Shown here piece by piece: positions 11,890 to 23,790 of a DNA stretch of 64,000 bases. A program made the translations under genes and the position numbers. The notes under the pieces were generated by a model. The model saw only the letters and a program-made list of their open reading frames with translations. It did not search any database and was not told the origin of the DNA. The DNA lies in the NCBI RefSeq assembly GCF_000516985.1, contig NW_006917091.1, positions 6,216,618 to 6,280,617 of the forward strand. The letters run 5' to 3'. Every line of letters starts with the position of its first letter. Position 1 is the first letter of the stretch. The stretch comes from Pestalotiopsis fici W106-1 (taxonomy: Eukaryota; Ascomycota; Sordariomycetes; Amphisphaeriales; Sporocadaceae).

Positions 11890-13087
11890 ATGTCCGACCA
11901 GCGGCCATCTAATACTACTTCTACTTCTTCCTCCTTTTTGGGTTTGAGGAGAACCTCTTCCTCTACCCAGCAGAGGCAAGGTTCAAGATCATCGCCGACA
12001 CTTGCGCCGCCCAGGCGGCAGTCGACCCAAGAGAGGATCGAGACCATTCTCGAGGTGTGTGGCAGCGGAGTTTTCCTTTCCATTTTTCAATGACTTTTAT
12101 CTATCAAGATAAATGACTTCTTCCTGGGGGTTAAACATCTACGTGTCGCGCAATTCAAGAGCAGCGTGCTCATTAGCTATCTGAAGAGAGGGCGGAAACC
12201 ACAAAATTGACATCATCATCCCGTCGCTGGTGTGAGATTCGGACCTCGGCTAACCAAGAAAAATCTTTTCCCGTCTCAAACAGAACGGCAGAGAGCGCGC
12301 TACATCCATGGGTAACGCGACCTGGTCGTCGGGGCGCAGCCCAAACTTTAGACCGCTTCCGCAGTCTCCCGAGGCCGACGATGGCCCGGACGAGCAGACG
12401 GGCATGTTCATGAAGGGGAACCCAAGAGACTACCAGGCCACCCAGATCGGCTCTCACAATGCCGTGTCGCACCGGTCGGCGGGCGGGCGGGCGTCCTCTG
12501 ATTCCTCCCGGCAGACACCCGCCAATGCTGCCGCTGCGGCAAATGGCAATGGAGCTCACCGTCACGATGAAAGCGCTCATGCGAGTGAGAAGCAGGGATG
12601 GGGGGATTACTTCTCTGGACTTTGGTCAATCGAGTTGGAAAACAAGGGAAGCGTTGCCCGAGACCATCTCGCATTGGGTGAGTCTTTTGCCTCTGATTCC
12701 TAATCGTCACGTTATAATGGCTCATATTCTCCCGATACAGAAAGGACATTTCTTGCGTGGCTTAGGACCTCATTGGCCTTTGCATCGATAGGCATAGCCG
12801 TCACTCAACTGTTCCGCCTCAACACGTCCCTGTCCAACGCTCCAGACGACGGATCGTTTCACACGATCCGACAGCTGGGAAAGCCACTCGGCGCCGCGTT
12901 TCTCGCCATTTCCATCCTAGTCTTGTTCTTGGGGTATCAAAGATATGTGCAGAGTCAGCAGTGGGTCATGAAAGGCAAGTTCCCAGCTTCTAGAGGAACG
13001 ATTGTGATTGTCTCACTTATTGCCCTTGCATTGATGGTTGTGTCGTTGATAGTGGTGGTCGTCATCCAACCAGCAAATGCAGACTGA
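11890..13087 (+). CDS. DUF202 (YidH-like) three-helix membrane protein
   Basis: Join 11890-12054, 12284-12677 and 12741-13087, giving 301 residues. The first intron (229 bp) starts GTGTGT and ends CAG; the second (63 bp) runs GTGAGT..ACAG. The first about 180 residues are low-complexity Ser/Thr/Gln/Pro-rich and probably disordered. The signature of the DUF202 family, ERTFLAWLRTSLAF, is assembled exactly across the second splice junction, which supports the model. Three hydrophobic segments follow at about 193-211, 235-255 and 272-295, the usual DUF202 topology. In fungi this domain occurs alone or at the C-terminus of SPX/VTC proteins of the vacuole, where it helps form the polyphosphate channel. 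Whether this stand-alone protein does the same is unknown. The start ATG has an ACC context (CCACCATGTC). There could be a missed small exon in the long first intron. Confidence 0.8.
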
Positions 13088-13591
13088 AGCAGATGCAAGT
13101 GGGAGGAGGGGAAAAGACTTAAAAAGCATGAAAGGAATTTAAGCCAATACTTTGCATTAATAATTACAAAGAATCGATTTAAAATCTCGTGTTTTTTGGG
13201 TTGGGATATTGAGCGAGGAGTGAGCAGTTGAGGGGACGCAATTACTCAGCCAGTGACGTCGTGTCAAATGAGCCTTGCAATACATAGCCCTATGTGCAAT
13301 TAATTGGTAGGTACATTACCTACATTAGCTTAAGCAATACAGACCCAATTACAACCCAGTAACTTTGTTCCATTTTTTCATAATTGACCACAAGGTTCTG
13401 GAGGTCTGTCTCATTAATTAAAAACCCGCGTACTACATTCTCTCTGTTCCTCGGATTTTTATCCCATTTCTGGCAATTTGGTGGATTAATAGTCCCGCCT
13501 CATCTTGGGGTGGTTGAGGGTCGTACCGAAAAGGCGCTACTACTGCACAGAACGTTGCATGTTGTCTCACAAAACGACAACGACGGCGATA
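13088..13591. other. Intergenic spacer before the helicase gene
   Basis: About 500 bases with AT-rich patches. They contain the end of the DUF202 transcript and the helicase promoter. An upstream in-frame ATG at 13559 would add eleven residues to the helicase. Confidence 0.55.
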
Positions 13592-16081
13592 ATGGCACCC
13601 AAAGAACCCGTGGGTGTAGGCGCGTTTGCACAGACCCAGCTCGCTCTTCTCGATGCCGAGCTGCAGAGCGAAGTCCAAGAAACCAGTGGGCTCATCACCG
13701 GCCTGAGCCCGACGTCGCTGCAGCGCGCAGGTCTCGCCCTCACCAATCTGGTCGTGGGCGCGCAGCGCACGGGGCTGGGCGGCAAGACGGTGCTGGAGCT
13801 GGAGCCCGACAGCGCGACCAATGCCAGCGGCGAGCTGCCCGAGCACGGCGTCCGCGTTGGCGACATTGTCCTGGTCTCGGAGCAGCCGGCGGGCAGCGCC
13901 AAGAAGCGCGAGATTCGCGACCTGGAGAAAAAGGGCGCGCGCGGCGTCGTCACCAAGGTCAAGCGGGATGGCGTCTTCGTCGCGGCCGACGAGGAGCGGG
14001 AAGGGGACGCACAGCTGACCGGCCGCGTCTGGCTGGTCAAGTTGGCCGACGACGTTACCTACCGCCGCATGAACCAGACCATGGAGAGGCTTCTAAAAAT
14101 GACCGAGTCCGACTATTCAATCTTCACGAGGGTTCTGTTTGGCCTATCGACGCCCTCGCAAGTTCCCGCGGATCTCGGCGCGGACCCGGAGCTTGGAAAG
14201 ATCGAGTGGATTGATCCAGGGCTGAACGAATCCCAGAAAGACGCTATTCGGTTTGCCTTGGCCTCCAAGGAGATCGCTTTAATTCACGGACCGCCAGGGG
14301 TGAGTAAAACGGGCTTTTATGAATGCTTGGTCAAGGTTGACTGAATGGATTCTAGACTGGCAAAACCCATACACTCATTGAGCTCATTTTGCAGCTCGTC
14401 AAAAGAGGCCTACGGATTCTGGTCTGCGGTCCCTCAAACATCTCAGTAGACAATATCGTGGAGCGCTTGTCGCCGCACAAGGTACCCATTCTTCGGCTTG
14501 GGCATCCGGCACGACTGTTGCCCTCGGTGCTGAATCATTCATTGGACGTGCTCACACGAACATCAGAGGCCGGGTTAATCGTCAAGGACGTGCGATCCGA
14601 AATGGACGCGAAGCAGGCGTCGATCAAGAAGACCAGAAATGGAAGGGAGCGCAAGGTAATCTACACGGAGCTGAAGGAGCTACGCAAAGAGTATCGTATC
14701 AGAGAAAGGCAATGCGTCGACAACCTCGTCTCGGGGAGCAAAGTAGTGCTCGCCACCTTGCACGGAGCCGGAGGCTTTCAACTAAAAAACAATAGCTTCG
14801 ATGTTATCATCATTGACGAGGCTAGTCAAGCCCTGGAAGCTCAATGCTGGGTGCCTCTTTTGACGGCGAAGAAGGCTGTCTGCGCAGGCGACCATTTGCA
14901 ACTGCCGCCGACAATCAAGTCAACCAACTCCAAGGCAAAGCCCAAGGTCAAGGAGGGCGACAACATCATCAAGGGCATGAGCCTCGAGACGACCCTCTTT
15001 GACAGGCTGCTTGCACTCCATGGACCATCTATAAAGCGAATGCTCACCACACAGTACCGTATGAACGAAAAGATTATGCGCTTTCCCTCGGATGAATTAT
15101 ACGAAGGAAAATTGATAGCAGCAGATGCCGTCAAGGACCGTCTGCTCAAGGATCTCACCTACAAAGTCGAGGACACGGAAGATACCAATGAGCCAGTCAT
15201 ATTCATTGATACCCAGGGAGGCGACTACCCCGAGAAGAATGAGGACGAAGATGGCGGTAAGAAGTCCAGTATTAGATCCCTTTTGGGAGACAGCAAGAGC
15301 AACGAAATGGAGGCCGCGCTTGTGAAGCAGCATGTTCGAAAGTTGGTCGATGCAGGCGTGAAGCCTGAAGATATCGCAATTGTCACACCTTACAATGCAC
15401 AAGTGAGTAAAACCATAGAGATTCATGGTGCACACGGCATTTGGCCGTTGCAGAATATGAGCATTCACAGGAATACTAATATGCACTTGTCAGCTCGCTG
15501 TACTCGCGCATCTCAAAGATGCGTTCCCTGGTATAGAGCTCGGCAGCGTTGACGGGTTTCAAGGCCGGGAAAAGGAGGCAGTCATCCTCTCGCTGGTTCG
15601 AAGTAACTCGGACGGCGAGGTTGGATTCCTGGGCGAGAAGCGGCGTCTAAATGGTACGTTGACCGGGATGGTGTTCGCCCATTCCCCCCCATCCCAGCCG
15701 CCTACTCCTATGTGGCTGCATGAGGTTAATGCAGGTTCCAACAGTTGCGATGACCAGGCCGAAGCGTTCTTTAACGGTTATTGGTGACTCGGACACAGTC
15801 AAGAAGTGAGTTGTCGACTTTTATACCCTGCCCTACTACTACTTTACCCCCCAAGTTACACTGCACGACGCTCTGTGTGTATCTCTTTGTTTTCTATCTT
15901 TAGACCGCCAAGTGGCACACTCATGACCCCCAACTCGACAAACCACGACACTTTTCTGTTGCGAATTGTGTTTCTAACCATGGTGTATTTCTGCAGAGGT
16001 AGCAAATTTCTCAAGGACTGGGTAGAATGGCTAGAGGAGAATGCAGACTTGCGCTATCCTGATCTGGCAGCTCTCGATTGA
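13592..16081 (+). CDS. hcs1: Hcs1/IGHMBP2-type superfamily-1B helicase
   Basis: Join 13592-14299, 14356-15402, 15494-15653, 15745-15805 and 15997-16081: 686 residues, with all junctions in frame. This is a UPF1-like 5'-3' helicase of the SMUBP2/IGHMBP2 branch, whose yeast member Hcs1 (DNA helicase A) associates with DNA polymerase alpha. Visible motifs: Walker A GPPGTGKT at 233-240, Walker B DEAS at 390-393, motif [12 protein letters not shown] from 414, motif [17 protein letters not shown], motif [13 protein letters not shown], and motif [15 protein letters not shown]. An N-terminal OB-like/stalk region (about 80-160) precedes the ATPase core. The R3H and AN1 zinc-finger tail of human IGHMBP2 is absent, as in yeast. 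The first intron falls exactly between GPPG and TGKT of the P-loop. I chose ATG 13592 (A at -3, G at +4) over the weaker in-frame ATG at 13559. Confidence 0.9.
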
Positions 16082-17699
16082 ACAGAAGGACAAATAGTAG
16101 TGCATTATCATCTAGTGACGCAACAACGGAGCATGACTCGGAGTATAGAAATGGAAGGCTTTCGCATGACGTTCTATATCGCTTCCGAGCCATCGATGAG
16201 TTCATCCAATACTTCCGCATTAACGATCTAAGGGCGCCGGCATTTATGCACCCACTCGGGGAATTTTTTATTTGGTCGTCAGCCCCCCTCCATCTTAATG
16301 CTCGGTATTATGGAATGTGACTGGCGCGTTATGCAAGCACTATAGCCCCGGGTGTCTGGTCGCTTAATCTAATTTCAATTAATTGAGAGTTTGTATCAGC
16401 CATTGAATATTGTTGATATTGGTGGCGAACGAACCCGTGAAAAGCACAAAGATTACACAGATCACACAGCATACTTGTATCGCACCAAGCAAGATATACA
16501 TATCAACGTTGTACAGATGCTGAATTTACGAGATCTGCTCATTCTTGGGGCTTGGGGGTCCGTGTTTCAGGTGAGCCCACAGTGGGTGATCGATCCCTGG
16601 AGGGGGAGAAAGAGAAGGGCCCCCCCAGAAAAGCCCTATACCCTTCGCGGGAGACCTGGGGTCTTACTACGTATCCAGGTAGCAAAAGCCATGTGGCCAA
16701 GTTGCCTCGGCCGGGGGTTTCTCTTCTTAAAAATCGGTGACATTTCTCCAAGACCAAGAAGACATCAGTCGAAAGATAATAATATCCTCCGAGCAAAAGT
16801 TACGAGACTAGCACGAAACGCGTTTGTTTTTATTGACCTCGCCTCCCCCCCATGCAATGTACGATCATCAACCACAATTGTATCTCCGTGCCTGCTTCAT
16901 GGCTGCATTAGTGCATAGAAGGGCGAGAATTCCCCATTGCAGCAGGTCACTTTGGGGGTTGTCGTGAGGGAAAAGCAAAGACGGAAAACGAGGTGGTGGT
17001 AAAAGGCTAATTGGCGCATCGGAGGCTGTCTGCTTTTCTTTCCTTCTGCTTGTGGTTCATAAACGGAATTTAATTCGTGTACCACTGTGACTTGTGACTG
17101 ACTGTGACTGTGACGCGGCGCGCAAGGGGGGGGAACCAATGCGATAGATAGCAAGGCAGGCCATAATGCTGCAATGAATCGCCAGCGCCCGCGCCCACGC
17201 AATGCAAGCCAAAGTGGCTGTTTTGCAATGCAAGATTGGTTAAACGAACATGTAAGATATGTGAGCTATGCTACTCCAACGGTCGTCTGAGAACCAACCA
17301 ATGGCCGCCCCAAGGATGTACAAAAGAGTATGCAGCATCCAGGCGCCTCGCTTCTTGTAGCCGCATTATCATTGCCTACGCTCTGCATTGCTCTCTTTCT
17401 CTCGCGCACGCATCGCACGCACCGTACGCCAACAAAGTATGTACTCATGATTGATAGCCTCGGAACGGCACCATTCATCAAGGGTGTCCTATCAAGGCGA
17501 ATATGGACGCACACACACAATAGCCACTTGGCCACCCCATAGGTAGGTCTCGGAGCCTCCATGTCAACTAGCAACCACTAGTTCTAGCGAGAGATCATGT
17601 CATGCTCTAGCTGCCGCCGAGCCTATTGACTTTTTTTTTTCCCTCCCTCCCTTCATGCTTTAATGCTATAGGACAAGTCCGACGGCCCCAATGAAGCAT

Positions 17700-17741
<42 letters not shown>

Positions 17742-17841
17742 NNNNNNNNNNNNNNNNNNNNNNNNNNNNNNNNNNNNNNNNNNNNNNNNNNNNNNNNNNN
17801 NNNNNNNNNNNNNNNNNNNNNNNNNNNNNNNNNNNNNNNNN

Positions 17842-17881
<40 letters not shown>

Positions 17882-20800
17882 TGGCTGGCTGTGCAAGTTT
17901 TGCAAAATTGCAATTCAATGCCTCTCCCTCCCTCCCTCCTCATGATCCATCCCGGTTCGGGATGTTGGGTGTGGCCGTGTTGTTCTTTTTTTCAATTTTT
18001 AGCCCTACAAATAATCAGACCAAAAAAAAAAGGTAATTCACGGAGGTATTTCGTCACATCTCTCTCTCTCTCTCTCGCAAGGAGAAAAAAAAAAGCCACC
18101 GCGGCGTCGATCTTACAATGTGATCCTGGGCGATATGATTGACTTTTCCGCATGTCATTGTAGATCAAACCCGTCATGCTTCCAAACGATGCGCCGCCCG
18201 GTTTAGGAACAAGATTCTTGTGCGTATAATTGGTAATGCCGCCTTGGGGGGGAATTGACCGCCCGATGCCCGCCCGTGACAGGTTTCAGATGGGATGATG
18301 GCGACAGAAAGAGAGAAAGCGGGTTCATGTTACAACCCGATCTCTTCCAAGCGAACACTTGTTCTGACCGAGGCTGTGGTTTTTTTCTAGGTACTCACTC
18401 TTTCTTTGATACTCCACTCTTAAATTGGCACATTTATTCGAAGGGGTGCAAAACTTGGCGACCGAAAAGTCAAAAAAACTGTCACTATTCATGACAGCTT
18501 GGATTTTTTAAGATGAAATTCACAATGCCTACTCGCCCGTTGCCGGCATTAGGCTTGCGATAGTGAATAGTTTTTGTAGATCGTCTCGTGGTTCTTGCCT
18601 CATTTTAAACGGCAACTAAAATAGACTACGCCGTTAGCACCTAAAGCTTCGCTAAGGTGGTGGACCGACTGGCCCCGGGGAGGAGCTTTGAAGGCGACAA
18701 GTCCAGTGGGCGGTGGCTCGCCCAAGCCCAATCACGGCCAAATTTCGAGTCTCTCAGAAAACATGGTTCGTAAGCGTGGCGGGGTAAAGTACAGGTAGTG
18801 ACGACGGGGGGAGGGAAAGCTGACAAGGGAAGATGACGATGTACAATTAAAGGTGATGAAAAGTTTGGAAGGGTCAAGTGCAGCTGGACAGTAGAGCAAT
18901 GACAAAGTCTCTCACATTAGAGCAAACCTATTATTTTCTCCTCTCGCCTACCTGACGCAGACAGGGTCTTTCTTGTTGCAAAGAGAATCGGAACTACACA
19001 CATATTGGAACTACACGACATCTGCTACCGGCTTTCTTTCTGCTCTGGGCCATGTGGCTTGCGATACTATCTGTTATACGTGCCAGTCCGGCAGCTCAAG
19101 CGGCGGCATAGCGCTACCTGAGAGAGAGGATCTCGACGTGTGGTCCCTTTTCATTTTAGTCGCCGTACTATCGTGTTTGTTGCACAGCCCTGCCTCGGAC
19201 AAATCGTATAGAGCTGCTTGCTCTCTCCATCTATTTACCAGAAGGACGTGTTGGGACTTTGTCCGTGCGCCCCGAATAGTCCTTTCTTCCTCAGCTTCCG
19301 TCCACGATTCAGTGGTGTATCCATTTGAGTATTCCGGGCCGCTCCCCGGTCCTAACATTTGGCCAAACCCGCCTGTCAGCACAAAGCGGTAAGCATTAAA
19401 CATGAAGCCTGGACACGGTAGTACCACGAACGGGCTACCAAATGATATTCATCTTACAGTGGATTTTGAGAAATACGGCATTAACCAGAAACCAGTGGCC
19501 AGAAAACGCTCACTGCGGGCTCACTACTATTGCTTCCATTTCCATCACCCATCAATCCAACCCCAGGAGTCTCCATTTATTTTGGTATTTCTGATCTCGC
19601 TTCTCCGTCCGCGTCAAGCCTAGTGGCTACCGCTTGAACGGCATGGCGGAGTTTGGAAAAAGAGGTCCTGTAACGTCTGTTCAGCTTCTTGCAGGACAAG
19701 AGCCCACAGACGCCCGCCGTCGCCCAGTCTGTGCAAGTGCATACATGTGCATACATGAGCATAGAATCTCAGCCAGAGAACAGTTTAGAGCCTGTTTAGA
19801 GTCTAATCTAGTCTAGGCCGTTCGCCGAATGAATTCATTCCATTCGTCTGGGCAGCTAGGTACTGCTGTTAATATATGGGATGGGTGGGATATGGAGATC
19901 AGATAGGAGGATCCTTGGAACCACCAACCAAACCCATATGCCTTGAACTTCCCTTGTCTTCCCGCACCCAAGAGGGCGGCTTCATAAGTGCTTGCTTGCT
20001 TCGAAAACAAGCCCCCCCGGGCCCCTCTCCCTCTGCTGCTCCAAAGTCACTCCTGAGTCCTGACAATCCTGGGCCCGGACCCTGGCTCGCCGCTCCGTTG
20101 GTTTGGTTGGCTCATCATCCGACGACCTACGGTACGTACGGGATACTAGGGGTGTAGCGTATCCTAGATACATACCTACCCTGGTCGCCCCCAAAGTCCA
20201 AACCCAGACCAGAGCTAAGGGAAAGCTGGTCCCTGGTTCGATGTCGGTTCCCAAGTTTCCTTTCCTTGGGCCCGGGACCTTTTTTTTTTGTTGCTCATGT
20301 AGCTCCCACCCCATCCAAGGACATGAATACTACAAAATCACTAGCTGCTTGTTTCATGGGTTGGTGACCATGTCTGCTCTAGTTACGGGTGCCCATCTGA
20401 GCTGCGGGATGACTTTGAACGGCGTCGCAGATGGCCGATTTGATACGCCATGCGCTGGGCCGGGGTTTTCCATGCTGCTCCATCATCAATAACTAGCTCT
20501 GGATCTCCTCTCACAACATTCCTGACTGTTATTTTTTTTTTGTTTTCTTAATATTTCCCCCCTTCGTCTTCTCTCTCTGCCATTGGGTAGTCCGTGCAGC
20601 AGAGCTTCTGCGCTTCCTGATTCGCGGCCGAGAGAAAAGCCTCTCAAGCATTCGTGCGATCTGAGCTGTGCTCGTGGGCCATGCCAGTTGGTTGCGTCAA
20701 CGAGGCCAGCCTCTGCTTAGCACCACTTGTGACAACCACGACAGGAAACAGGGACATGCCAGTCTGAACTTCTTATTGTTGTTCAATACTCAAACGGTTG

Positions 20801-20948
20801 GCTGCTCGAATAATGGATTACTATCGCCGGGCATCGTCTTGTCATATCTTCAACCTCCTCCCCTCGTTTGCTGCCGCCTTTTCACGCCTTGTGTAAAAGA
20901 GCAAATAATTATCATTCGTTCTTCTCCAAGCCGCCCTCTCGAGAGACA
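16082..20948. other. Gene-empty stretch of about 4.9 kb
   Basis: No supported gene on either strand. Open frames such as 16391-16918, 18973-19392 and 20103-20492 (+) have no motif, no good start context and no splice logic. The region holds a (GT)n microsatellite with an assembly gap, a (TC)n tract at 18058-18077, and several A/T runs. The part after about 20500 is the leader/promoter of the next gene, with a T-run and CT-rich tract. Confidence 0.55.
17702..17881. repeat. (GT)n microsatellite around a 100-N gap
   Basis: About 19 GT units precede the gap (17742-17841) and about 18 follow it. The left arm ends in GTGTAG just before the N run, and the right arm also ends in GTGTAG before TGGCTGG. 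The two arms could therefore be the same repeat sequenced twice. Confidence 0.9.
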
Positions 20949-23012
20949 ATGAGGGTCGGTCTTTTCAAGTCTACCTCCAGCGCTGGTCGCCCAAGGGCGG
21001 GTCATTCCAATGTTCGCGGCAAGGTCATATCCGCGCCTATTCCCATTCCCAACCCAGCAGACGACGATGAGTTTCCCATGCGTCGACCGGGCACTGGACT
21101 CGCGACACCCTTGGGCAACGAAGGGCTTAGCAAGCTGCTGGTGCCACCCGAAAGAGCATCGACGTTGGACCCCCAAAGCATGTCCAGTGGCCAGCTCCCG
21201 TCCGAGGTGGTGGTACCCGAGGAGAGATTAGAAACGCCGCTGCAAGCCGATCCAGTATTCGCTTCAGACACTTCTGACAGCCCGGCACAAGGGCGCACAA
21301 ATAGCAATACTTTGAGATACTCGGTGATTAGCAACAACACCGATACCGATCAGAGCAGAACTGCCCCTCAACGCAAAAGGTCCACCTTGCGTACCACGCT
21401 GGGTCGCCTGTTTGGACGGAGAAAATCGCCTTCCAGCCTGGGAACACAACGCAAGAGTTCTTCGGGGTCCGCTGAGCAGCAACAGAGACAGAGTGTAAGT
21501 GTGGGTCCTCCTTCTTTTGTTATAGCTGCCGTGGTTTACTTTGCTTTTTTTTTTCAACTTGATTGGAAGCTATTTTACTGACTATAGTAGAAACCGTCTG
21601 CACTAGGCCGAGCACCGACCAGGGAAGCTGAGCCAAAACGGTCTGCGTCTCTGCCAATTACAGAGTTTGACCGGGCCCTGCGCTCACATTCTGTCGGCCC
21701 CAATGACCACCTTGCCATCGAGAGCGCACGCACATCGTATAATGGCGGCTCGCTAAGGTATAGGAGGCGGGCGGCCACGACGAGTAGCAAGCTCTATGCT
21801 CGCAGGAGCGAAGGTATGGGTGCAATGGCTGGGCTTTCCCCCAGACCGGCTAGCACGCATGCTAGAAGCACTCAAGATGGCCTGGACCAGAGCAATCCCG
21901 AGAACATTGGGCGGGCAATCACCAGCGATGTGCTGATGCAGCACAGGCGGTCCCGGAGTCTGTCACAAATCACAAATGTTGTCGAGGGCCCCACGCAGAG
22001 GAATCGCCAAGACGAAATACGGTATTGGAGAGAAAGCTACGATCCTGGATTCCAGTCGCAAGCCTCATCCATTGCTGCGGTCGAACTTGACAATGATGAT
22101 ACGGGTCATGTCACCATGGACATGCCCGAGCAAGTCCCCTTGGACGATCGGCCAAAGACGCCACCCCAACCTTTTGATTTTGGCCCGCTGGCCGGTATGA
22201 GAATTACTCAAGCTGCTAGTCTGGAGGAGAGAGTTGCTACGTTGGAATCGCGAAACGAGAAGCTGGAGAGACTGGTAGCACAGCTATTTGATCTGGTGCC
22301 TGGCGCCAACAGCCACAGGTTTGCCCGGCAGCAACCGCAAACCCCGCCTACCGCCTATACATCGTCTACATTGGCACCGGCATTGTACCGAACGACCACC
22401 GAAGAGCGGGGCCATTCAAAGTACGCGAGCTCACAGCACTCCAACGATTCCTTTGGCGACGGTGTTACCTTTATTGGCTCCCTTCCGCCAGGCCCTGGGC
22501 CACTGAACCGCCCGACATCGAATGTAACCGCAACCGTACGTGGTGCATCCAGCCTGCCCACCTTGGCAAGAGATTCCGCGGTCGATGATCGCTACACAAA
22601 TCTACTAACCATGTTCGAAAATGAACGTGCCGCTCGTCACTACCTCGAGGCTCAAGTGAAGCAACTTGTGCACAGAATCGAGCTCATGTCGACGCCTCGA
22701 AAAGCCAATATAATGTCCTTGTCAGGCCCTGCCATGACCCACTCGGTCTTTGAGCATGACGACGATGACGACGACGACGATGACGATACTGATGATGCCC
22801 GCCGGGATGATGTTTCGGAATCGGATGCCTTTGAGACGCCGCGTGAGGAGTATTCCAAGCATGCCCTCGGTGCCTTTGGGGAAGAGCTCACCGACGAGGA
22901 TGCCGATGGCTCGCGGAAAAAGGCCGCCCGGACGCTGTCGCTGAGCCAGCTCACCATGGCCAAGTCACGAACACGAAGACCGGCCAGCGCGGAATCGGGC
23001 GTCGAGTTATGA
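20949..23012 (+). CDS. Coiled-coil protein with an acidic run, function unknown
   Basis: Join 20949-21494 and 21591-23012; intron GTAAGT..TAGTAG, 96 bp. The acceptor must be the second TAG, because using the first would put a stop in frame. The product is 655 residues and I do not recognise the family. Visible features: a basic, Ser-rich N-terminal half with a KRSTLRTTLGRLFGRRK patch near 150-165; a heptad-like coiled coil at about 391-419 (EERVATLESRNEKLERL); a second helical, charged segment at about 519-549; and a run of ten aspartates at about 574-583, inside a longer acidic tract. The C-terminal 70 residues are acidic, then basic. It has no transmembrane segment or signal peptide. The layout (disordered Ser/Pro-rich, short coils) suggests a cytoplasmic scaffold, possibly in polarity or the cytoskeleton, but that is inference. 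The start has CAATGAGG context. Confidence 0.75.
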
Positions 23013-23790
23013 CTGCATGGCCTCAGCGTCGATACACGAAAGTCATGAAGTTTTCTTTCTCATGAATTCCAAGAGCGTTCACGACTGACACGGCCCCATT
23101 GTGCTTTTTCGTATTTTTGTTTAAGCATGAACGTATTTCTGGTCATCTATCATTCTTTTCCAGTCCAGTTCATGAAATATTGTCGACTCTTACCGACAAG
23201 AAGCCAGGACGCATTTTTGGCTTGTCCAACATCGAGTCAAGCCACGTGCGGAATGTTCCTGGTTCATCTCGAAAACTAAATTTCACGCATCTTGTTTCAG
23301 CAGCATTTCAGAAGCGTTTCGTTCTTTTTTCTCTATATTCCCTTGGCTCGTCTATCCGATGATGAAAAAGTCGCAACGATGGAGGAGGAGACGGCGGCAG
23401 CGGTGGTGGTGGTGGCATGATACCCGAGTACGGTTGTTGTTTGGGAGGAATTGCAGCCGATTAATTGTATGATAAGCAGAGAGAGACAAATAGCGATACC
23501 TGATGCCTCAAAGCATCGGGCGTAATGAAGAACAGTATTCAACCAAATAAAATGGTATAGTGAGATCATCTCCCACGCAACGTGACTGATGGTACGGTTG
23601 GCAAGGTGTAGCTACGAAAAGTGATATGGAGAAGAGAAGCGGAAAAGCCGTTTGTGGCTCTACATACATAACGCGGTAACTAGCACGTGGCACCCGCTCA
23701 CGTAAAACGTATTAAGCAGTCAGGAATCAAAGATCTGCTTCGTGAACGTTACGAATTGTCATTTCTTATTAATATGCACCAAAGGATCAA
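23013..23790. other. Intergenic between convergent genes
   Basis: Shared 3' region between the + coiled-coil gene and the - NACHT gene. No supported gene. It marks the change from conserved gene order to the accessory block. Confidence 0.55.

Noticed and set aside
13384..14214. 276-codon open frame overlapping the helicase
   Set aside because: Arg/Gly-rich shadow of the helicase first exon in another frame; the P-loop frame is the real one.
16391..16918. 175-codon frame in the gene-empty stretch
   Set aside because: No family motif, a mixed composition and an overlapping minus-strand frame of similar length; not distinguishable from chance.
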